From NCBI GenBank assembly GCA_002394025.1, contig DGSV01000103.1, positions 1-11,129 on the forward strand: DNA of 11,129 nucleotides, written 5' to 3'. Below the pieces are notes generated by a model. The model was not told the DNA's origin. It ran no database searches and was given only the letters and a program-made list of their open reading frames with translations. Positions within the stretch are counted from its first letter, which is position 1. The number at the start of each line of letters is the position of its first letter. The DNA comes from Bacteroidales bacterium UBA4353 (GTDB lineage Bacteria; Bacteroidota; Bacteroidia; Bacteroidales; Paludibacteraceae). Below, in pieces: positions 7,201 to 11,129 of this stretch. The position numbers and the translations under genes were made by a program.

Positions 7201-7411
7201 GTTCGGCAAAATTAAAACCCGTTGAGGGAATTGTTACACTGCTGCTTCCCGGAGTAACATCTGAGGCGTAGGCGCTGTTAATCAGGTCTACAGACAGCAT
7301 ATTCTCGTAGCCTGTGAGTTGTTCGGCGCCCAAGTCCCATGCTTGAGACTGCTGAGCAATAGCGAAAACGCTAAAGAGCGCGGAAATGATAAAGGTAAAT
7401 AATCGTTTCAT
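4244..7411 (-). CDS. Secreted multidomain pectin methylesterase (CE8) with T9SS C-terminal sorting domain
   Basis: A 1055-residue exported enzyme that demethylates pectin (homogalacturonan) to give pectate and methanol. Residues 1-19 are a signal peptide ending in FAIA. Two beta-rich regions each open with a WD[LF] motif (W25, W458; about 24-200 and 456-572), resembling carbohydrate-binding modules. Between them (about 202-452) lie Ig/carboxypeptidase-regulatory-like beta repeats. The CE8 beta-helix spans about 578-945: GRQDAIYG with Q788 and D789, GAVDYIFGG with catalytic D811, YITAPQQNSGKRGF (839-852), and GRPW with R881 and W883, followed by ISPIGW (909-914). All expected catalytic residues are present. 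The C terminus (about 988-1055; VVEIFTPAG, THGAYVVIV, MAAKVIL) is a T9SS type A sorting domain, so the protein should reach the cell surface or medium. It is a single-gene unit with its own promoter and terminator; no pectate lyase or SusCD pair is visible nearby. Confidence 0.93.
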   Translation of the reverse strand: MKRLFTFIISALFSVFAIAQQSQAWDLGAEQLTGYENMLSVDLINSAYASDVTPGSSSVTIPSTGFNFAEQNFVYSTGGATNHRLRTTNTSLTRYDNKDRKDASNNIYTGYIYSNTNNANNPNVYVQQTFEVNDQIEYYVSSNGSAAEYHFVAPDGTEQIGNYTASAQCERLIFSVSQDGSHKLYCAQGEKFCLARIIRHPATYVTVTGNISAPAEFADLTNVSVRFTNTSNGWYYDAPITNGSYTAQLPKGYDFKLSLVNANTFAISEGAEVNIGSETTHDITLVAVQLETLTGTVVGLDAENLARVEFVFNISPGKVFVPQLTLDRTTGEFTIVKEVGEALNFNALNVNDYSGSISYEGGTLTFQFDLLPRYAITIVPTGASAADLANALFTFTNLDEEGYVYTFTGTEGIMLRDGRYSVKVTNTGIYEQLLTSNMTVAGSSVTKQLDFTADIHQWDFADEDFYNGGYTNTNETYTYKTLVFTKARSHNNKYLYGGNGATIEIPVSGNCNIIVSACYEYHISVGDQVLCDASTGSTSQIDEFTYAYTGSAGTVTLSLTGTSYINAIRIEEISDYKAELHVGAGQEFETINAALAYARKMPNVQTLGVTLLIEPGNYEEMLVINIANLTMKNASATPSIALKDGGFNIDDNAVRITSYYGVGYNYASMNPQYLWDARYQQVCIENNEPIVTNPTQGGTQSMWNATVRVEAPNFRADNIIFENSFNQYISAKEAADLVISQGAKPARPTTYGSLDVQARNYRERACAISFNKSADRGILNNCRIVGRQDAIYGAEPARVAVNGGVLMGAVDYIFGGMTLACYNTELSMLVTLDSNDATYITAPQQNSGKRGFLFMNCHIVSAIPEVEMAEVQPAKPGYFGRPWSTSGEAVFANTTIDATQCSGYTGSLISPIGWNNSLSGESPRSYEYNSIDAVDNSANRATWATVLTTPNLPDGTEITLFNFTKGSDNWDPFAEFTTALPTIGSDNSLGLIVRENRLHINNITAGAVVEIFTPAGILISKQKAAGQFVSNELTHGAYVVIVSDSGKRMAAKVIL

Positions 7412-7445
7412 GATATTTTTGGTTTAATTAGTTAATTTTCATAAG

Positions 7446-7476
7446 CAAATATACACATTTTTATTCATACTGCAAA
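7446..7476 (-). promoter_or_regulatory. Bacteroidetes-type promoter for the pectinesterase gene
   Basis: On the minus strand TTTG (7476-7473), a 19-base spacer and TATATTTG (7453-7446) form the complete TTTG-N19-TAnnTTTG pattern. It begins two bases after the stop codon of the upstream membrane-protein gene. The predicted leader is about 30 nt, AT-rich, with a CAAAAATA stretch before the ATG and no Shine-Dalgarno sequence. Confidence 0.82.
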
Positions 7477-7478
7477 AT

Positions 7479-8885
7479 CTACCATAGTCGTTCGAGGTCA
7501 GAATAAACGTTGAAGTTTAGTCCGTAGATATCTCTGTATGCTTTGTTGGCGAAGTAAGTGCTATCTTGTTGTACGTCTTCGGTAAACACCAGTGGCTGCG
7601 TCATACATGGTAAGCCGTGTACTTGGGGTGGGGTGTAATGCGGAAGAAATTGGGCTTCGCTAACTCCTTGCGCAGATAGGGATTTAAGGTGATTTATTCT
7701 CTCAATTCGCTGCTTGCCGTAACTGCTGATTTCAGGATAGGTCAAAACTGTGGTGGTAACATTACTGATAAGTAACAGCGTGGCAGTCAGTGCCGCGATG
7801 TGTGGTGAATAGGCGATACGGTACGTGTTGGCAATGATGTATGCCCAATAGATGAACATCGCCATAGTAAGGATTAGCAGGTAGGCATTGGCGCGCTCTA
7901 TGTATATTTCACCCACGGCGTAAATCATCAACAGTAGTCCGAGTAATGTTAGCACGATGTTTATTATCAGGCTCAATGCAATTAGTGATGCGGCTTGTTT
8001 GTTACTGAATTGTTTAGTCCTCTGCGGCACTATTGGCAATGCCAACAAAAACAGACCTATGAACAGGTACCATCGCTCAAGGTTAGCAACCGTGAGTTTG
8101 CTAATGTCATTACCAAGAAATTGCATTATGGAAACCACACTAAGAGGTGGACGACCGACAACATTGAAGCGCACCACATTGCCCGGGGCTAAAACCATGA
8201 TAGCGAAGCCGAGCAGCATTGTTCCCATCGCATGGAATAGCAGTGGATGGCGGTCTATGGTATGGCGCATGCTGTCTGTAATAATCTTGTAGAGAATGTA
8301 ACAACCCAGAGTGAATAGCAGCACTGCTGCCATGGTTTCGTATGTGAAGCCTATCATGAAGAAGATAGCCCCTATGAAACTATGGCTCAAAGGGGTGTTA
8401 GAGCCTGTGCTGTCGAGACGGTATAATTCCGCGAACCCCCATATCATCAGAGCATGACCAATGTGGTAGCACATGGTGCAGAGCCAAAAATAACTGGCAC
8501 TTTCGTATAGGCCTATGTAGTAGATGTTTATAAGCACCATAGCTATGGCTGCTGACATCTTCCAGTCACTTTTGAATAAGATAGACACTGCACGAGTAAT
8601 CATCGCCAACTGTATGCCGTAACTCAACAGTGTTACGGCAAGCATACCGCCGCTTTTGATAAATACCATACATAATATGGCATTGGTGAAATGAAACAAA
8701 AATCTACCCTGCCACATTTTATACTTGTCCACCGGCAGTGATAGAATTCCGTCTCGTCCTGTTTGTAATGTGAAGTCAAGATCGTCCATGTGCAGTCCGT
8801 TATAGTGCCCTACAATTGCGAAGAATATGATGGAACTAATACCGGCTAATGCCATGAACCAATAGTTAAGAGTCTTGACTTGCAT
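7479..8885 (-). CDS. Polytopic membrane protein, DUF6056-like, possible GT-C glycosyltransferase
   Basis: A 468-residue inner-membrane protein with roughly 11-12 hydrophobic spans and a soluble C-terminal tail of about 85 residues. After the first span is MDDLDF (D34, D35, D37), followed by a WxGR motif (W58, G60, R61). That arrangement matches DUF6056 proteins and the acidic first-loop motif of GT-C lipid-linked-sugar transferases, so a role in transferring sugars from a polyprenyl donor at the periplasmic face is plausible but inferred. The frame is open to an ATG at 8957, but those 24 extra residues overlap the upstream methyltransferase gene and are not hydrophobic. The ATG at 8885, 4 nt after that gene's stop, puts the first membrane span at the N terminus, so I chose it. 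Probably co-transcribed with the methyltransferase and glnN. Confidence 0.75.
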   Translation of the reverse strand: MQVKTLNYWFMALAGISSIIFFAIVGHYNGLHMDDLDFTLQTGRDGILSLPVDKYKMWQGRFLFHFTNAILCMVFIKSGGMLAVTLLSYGIQLAMITRAVSILFKSDWKMSAAIAMVLINIYYIGLYESASYFWLCTMCYHIGHALMIWGFAELYRLDSTGSNTPLSHSFIGAIFFMIGFTYETMAAVLLFTLGCYILYKIITDSMRHTIDRHPLLFHAMGTMLLGFAIMVLAPGNVVRFNVVGRPPLSVVSIMQFLGNDISKLTVANLERWYLFIGLFLLALPIVPQRTKQFSNKQAASLIALSLIINIVLTLLGLLLMIYAVGEIYIERANAYLLILTMAMFIYWAYIIANTYRIAYSPHIAALTATLLLISNVTTTVLTYPEISSYGKQRIERINHLKSLSAQGVSEAQFLPHYTPPQVHGLPCMTQPLVFTEDVQQDSTYFANKAYRDIYGLNFNVYSDLERLW

Positions 8886-8889
8886 AATG

Positions 8890-9591
8890 TCAGTATATAA
8901 TGAATATGCTGGGATGATCGTTAATGTCTTGTTGTGCCGACTTACGCCATTGCGCAATGCTTTTGGATGTAATATGCTCGGTGTTGAGTGTGATATCTGT
9001 GGCTATCGCTAATTGAGTATTAGCGTCCAACACGCGTAGCATGGTGTCTCGCAGCCGATTGTTGCGATAAGGTGTTTCGATGAATATCTGTGATTGCTGT
9101 TCGCTTCTGGCGCGGGATTGGTAGTGCTTTAGGGCTCGTGTCAGTTGTTGCTCATCACGGGGTAGGTAGCCGTTGAAAGCGAAACTTTGTCCATTAAAAC
9201 CACTGGCCATCAGTGCCAACAAAATCGATGACGGACCCACGAGTGGCACTACCTTGAAACCCTTACGTTGTGCTATTGCGACAACATCGGCTCCCGGGTC
9301 CGCAATTGCCGGACACCCGGCTTCAGAAATAACAGCCATATCTGCACCGGCGGCAAGAGGTGTGAGAAAGGACTGTAATTCACTTGGATCTGTATGGCGG
9401 TTAAGGGTGTAGAAAACCAAAGTATCGATGTCGATACTTTGGTCAACGGCTTTGATATAGCGGCGTGCACTACGTATATTCTCAACGATAAAATACTTTA
9501 TTTCACGCAATTTATGCAATACACCCGATGGCAACACATAGTCGAAATTGTTGTCACCAAGAGTGGTAGGTATCAAATATAGAGCCGCCAT
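8890..9591 (-). CDS. RsmI-like SAM-dependent methyltransferase (tetrapyrrole methylase fold)
   Basis: A 233-residue cytoplasmic protein of the family that includes RsmI, which 2'-O-methylates C1402 of 16S rRNA. Family landmarks are LYLIPTTLG (4-12), VISEAGCPAIADPG (87-100, the SAM-site loop), PLVGPSSILLALMASG (116-131) and IFIETPYRNN (159-168). The N-terminal signature differs from classical RsmI: TTLGDNN replaces the ATPIGNLED type, and VENIRSARRYIK replaces the AEDTR type. It is also shorter than the usual roughly 280 aa. It therefore looks like the Bacteroidetes RsmI paralog, and I do not assign rsmI. The ATG shares one base with the glnN stop (TAATG), which fixes the start and suggests translational coupling. 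Confidence 0.85.
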   Translation of the reverse strand: MAALYLIPTTLGDNNFDYVLPSGVLHKLREIKYFIVENIRSARRYIKAVDQSIDIDTLVFYTLNRHTDPSELQSFLTPLAAGADMAVISEAGCPAIADPGADVVAIAQRKGFKVVPLVGPSSILLALMASGFNGQSFAFNGYLPRDEQQLTRALKHYQSRARSEQQSQIFIETPYRNNRLRDTMLRVLDANTQLAIATDITLNTEHITSKSIAQWRKSAQQDINDHPSIFIIY

Positions 9592-11129
9592 TAATGTATA
9601 AAGAGCATTTCACGATATTTGGGCAGAGTCCACATCTCGTCATCAACAATGAGTTCCAATTCATCAGCGTGTTTACGAATTTGTGCAAAATACGGTAGCA
9701 CTTTTTCGTTGTATGCACATGCCATGTCGTATGCCGTTTCCTGTGTCTCGGCTTCTGCGGTGTCGTGTTCCATTTTATGTGTCAGTTCTGCCAACGCTGT
9801 GATGTGTCCCGATATGCGTAATGCCAACTGTTTGGGCAACTCGGCGATGGCCTCACCATTAAGTTGTCCGGCTTTTACGGCACTATCAAGAAGCATGTTT
9901 TGGTAGCGCAGAGCGATAGGAATGACGTGGTTAAAAGTCATGTCGGCGAGCATACGCTCTTCGATTTGCAATTTTTTTGTGTAGATATCCCATTTGACTT
10001 CGTTGCGGGCATGGAGTTCTTCTTTAGTCAGTACTCCCATGCTTTCAAACATTCGCACCGAAGTCTCAGAGGTGTATGCCTTAAAAATATCCGGCACCGC
10101 TGTGTGGCAATCCAGACCGCGCTTCGCAGCTTCGTGTTTCCATGCTTCGGAATATCCGTTACCCTCAAAATGTACGGGCGCTGACAGGGCTATGTATTTC
10201 TTGAGGATTTCAAATATTGCCTCGCCTTGACTCTTTCCGGAAGATATTAGTGCGTCAACATCATTTTTGAACATAAGCAGTTGCTCTGCCATGGCAGCAT
10301 TTAGTACCATCATTGCCGACGAGCAGTTGGCTGATGAACCTACTGCACGGAACTCAAATCTATTGCCTGTGAATGCAAAAGGTGAGGTTCGGTTTCGATC
10401 AGTATTATCGAGTAGAACTTCGGGGATATGAGCAATTCCCAACGAGAGTTTTTTCTTCTCGTCGAGGACAATGGCTTGCTCTGATGTCGCTCCGGCGATT
10501 TTCTGTAGCACTTCTGTCATCTGTTTGCCGAGGAATACTGATATGATGGCAGGAGGCGCTTCGTTGGCTCCGAGGCGGTGTAGGTTAGTGGCGGAGGCTA
10601 TAGAGGCTTTCAGCAGTGCGTTATGGCGATATACAGCCATTAGGGCATTGACCAGAAATGTTACGAATTGCAGATTTTGCGCTGCCGTCTTGCCGGGTGT
10701 GAAAAGTCCGATACCAGTATCTGTGCCAAGGCTCCAGTTGCAATGCTTTCCGGAACCATTGACGCCGGCAAAGGGCTTCTCATGAAATAGAACTCGGAAA
10801 CCATGGCGACGGGCGATACGTTTCATTAGCGTCATCACTATCAAATTCTGATCTACGCTAAGGTTCGTCTCACCATATATCGGAGCCAACTCAAACTGAT
10901 TGGGAGCTACTTCATTATGGCGTGTCTTGAGGGGAATGGCATACTTATAAGCCTCGAACTCAAGGTCTTTCATAAATTCCGTTACCCTACTCGGTATCGC
11001 TCCGAAATAATGGTCTTCAAGCTGTTGGTTTTTTGCTGACAGATGCCCCAGTAGTGTGCGTCCGGTAATCATCAAATCAGGACGGGTGGCGTAGAGCCCT
11101 TCATCTACGAGGAAGTATTCCTGCTCCCA
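9591..11129 (-). CDS. glnN: Type III glutamine synthetase (partial, 5' end beyond window)
   Basis: The C-terminal 512 residues of GSIII, which makes glutamine from glutamate, ammonia and ATP in the cytoplasm and is the main ammonia-assimilating synthetase of many Bacteroidales. The frame stays open to the window edge, where it reads WEQEYFLVDEGLYATRPDL; a start placed inside the window would be an artefact. GSIII signatures, numbered from the window edge, are TRHNEVAPNQFELAPIYGE (69-87), FAGVNGSGKHCNWSLGTDTG (120-139) and HRLGANEAPPAI (164-175), followed by NRTSPFAFTGNRFEFRAVGSSANCS. The C terminus (DELELIVDDEMWTLPKYREM) is also typical. The full-length family is about 730 aa, so roughly 215 residues lie outside the window. 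The gene leads into the RsmI-like gene through a one-base stop/start overlap; its promoter is not in the window. Confidence 0.96.
   Translation of the reverse strand, partial: WEQEYFLVDEGLYATRPDLMITGRTLLGHLSAKNQQLEDHYFGAIPSRVTEFMKDLEFEAYKYAIPLKTRHNEVAPNQFELAPIYGETNLSVDQNLIVMTLMKRIARRHGFRVLFHEKPFAGVNGSGKHCNWSLGTDTGIGLFTPGKTAAQNLQFVTFLVNALMAVYRHNALLKASIASATNLHRLGANEAPPAIISVFLGKQMTEVLQKIAGATSEQAIVLDEKKKLSLGIAHIPEVLLDNTDRNRTSPFAFTGNRFEFRAVGSSANCSSAMMVLNAAMAEQLLMFKNDVDALISSGKSQGEAIFEILKKYIALSAPVHFEGNGYSEAWKHEAAKRGLDCHTAVPDIFKAYTSETSVRMFESMGVLTKEELHARNEVKWDIYTKKLQIEERMLADMTFNHVIPIALRYQNMLLDSAVKAGQLNGEAIAELPKQLALRISGHITALAELTHKMEHDTAEAETQETAYDMACAYNEKVLPYFAQIRKHADELELIVDDEMWTLPKYREMLFIH

Noticed and set aside
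8886..8957. 24-residue N-terminal extension of the DUF6056-like protein
   Set aside because: It overlaps the end of the methyltransferase gene and would place a polar segment before the first membrane span; the ATG at 8885 fits the spacing better.
11020..11075. Start of glnN at an internal TTG/ATG near 11075
   Set aside because: The frame is open to the window edge, and the upstream residues (WEQEYFLVD) are part of the conserved GSIII core, so the true start is outside.

Overview
The window looks like chromosomal DNA of a gut Bacteroidales bacterium, probably close to Muribaculaceae or Prevotella/Bacteroides. Four things point there: a type III glutamine synthetase (GlnN), a secreted esterase with a type IX secretion (T9SS) C-terminal sorting domain, a Bacteroidales-style lipoprotein signal, and promoters of the Bacteroidetes form TTTG-N19-TAnnTTTG with A-rich leaders instead of Shine-Dalgarno sites. 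The family-level placement is inference.

All genes but one lie on the minus strand; they are described here in the direction of transcription. (1) 11129-7479: a tightly packed group of glnN (5' end beyond the window), an RsmI-like tetrapyrrole-methylase-fold methyltransferase whose ATG overlaps the glnN stop by one base, and, 4 nt further on, a polytopic membrane protein resembling DUF6056/GT-C glycosyltransferases. (2) 7476-4186: a stand-alone unit with its own near-consensus promoter, a 1055-aa multidomain pectin methylesterase (CE8) carrying a signal peptide and T9SS tail, and a strong hairpin terminator. (3) 4137-2884: an arginine-deiminase-family protein with a complete catalytic set but a lipoprotein signal peptide, so apparently an exported enzyme. 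(4) 2144-2821, plus strand: a small atypical SDR (NAD(P)-binding) protein, convergent with the deiminase. Two back-to-back hairpins separate them, each starting inside the end of one of the genes. (5) 1935-1: a glycan-assembly operon of a GT2 glycosyltransferase, a PglC-like phosphoglycosyl transferase and a PglE-like sugar aminotransferase (cut by the window start), joined by two ATGA stop/start overlaps.

The last operon fits a pathway in which an aminotransferase makes an amino sugar, the phosphoglycosyl transferase loads a nucleotide sugar onto undecaprenyl phosphate, and the GT2 enzyme extends it, for a surface polysaccharide or glycoprotein glycan. The pectinesterase and the exported deiminase suggest that plant-pectin methyl esters and free or peptide arginine are handled outside the cytoplasm, but nothing links those two genes functionally beyond being neighbours.

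No tRNA, rRNA, CRISPR array, insertion sequence or integrase was recognised. No stretch over 300 nt lacks a gene; the longest gap is the divergent promoter region at 1936-2143 (208 nt). I do not see a clearly new multi-gene system. The most unusual items are the lipoprotein arginine deiminase, the apparently leaderless GT2 transcript and the paired stop-overlapping hairpins.
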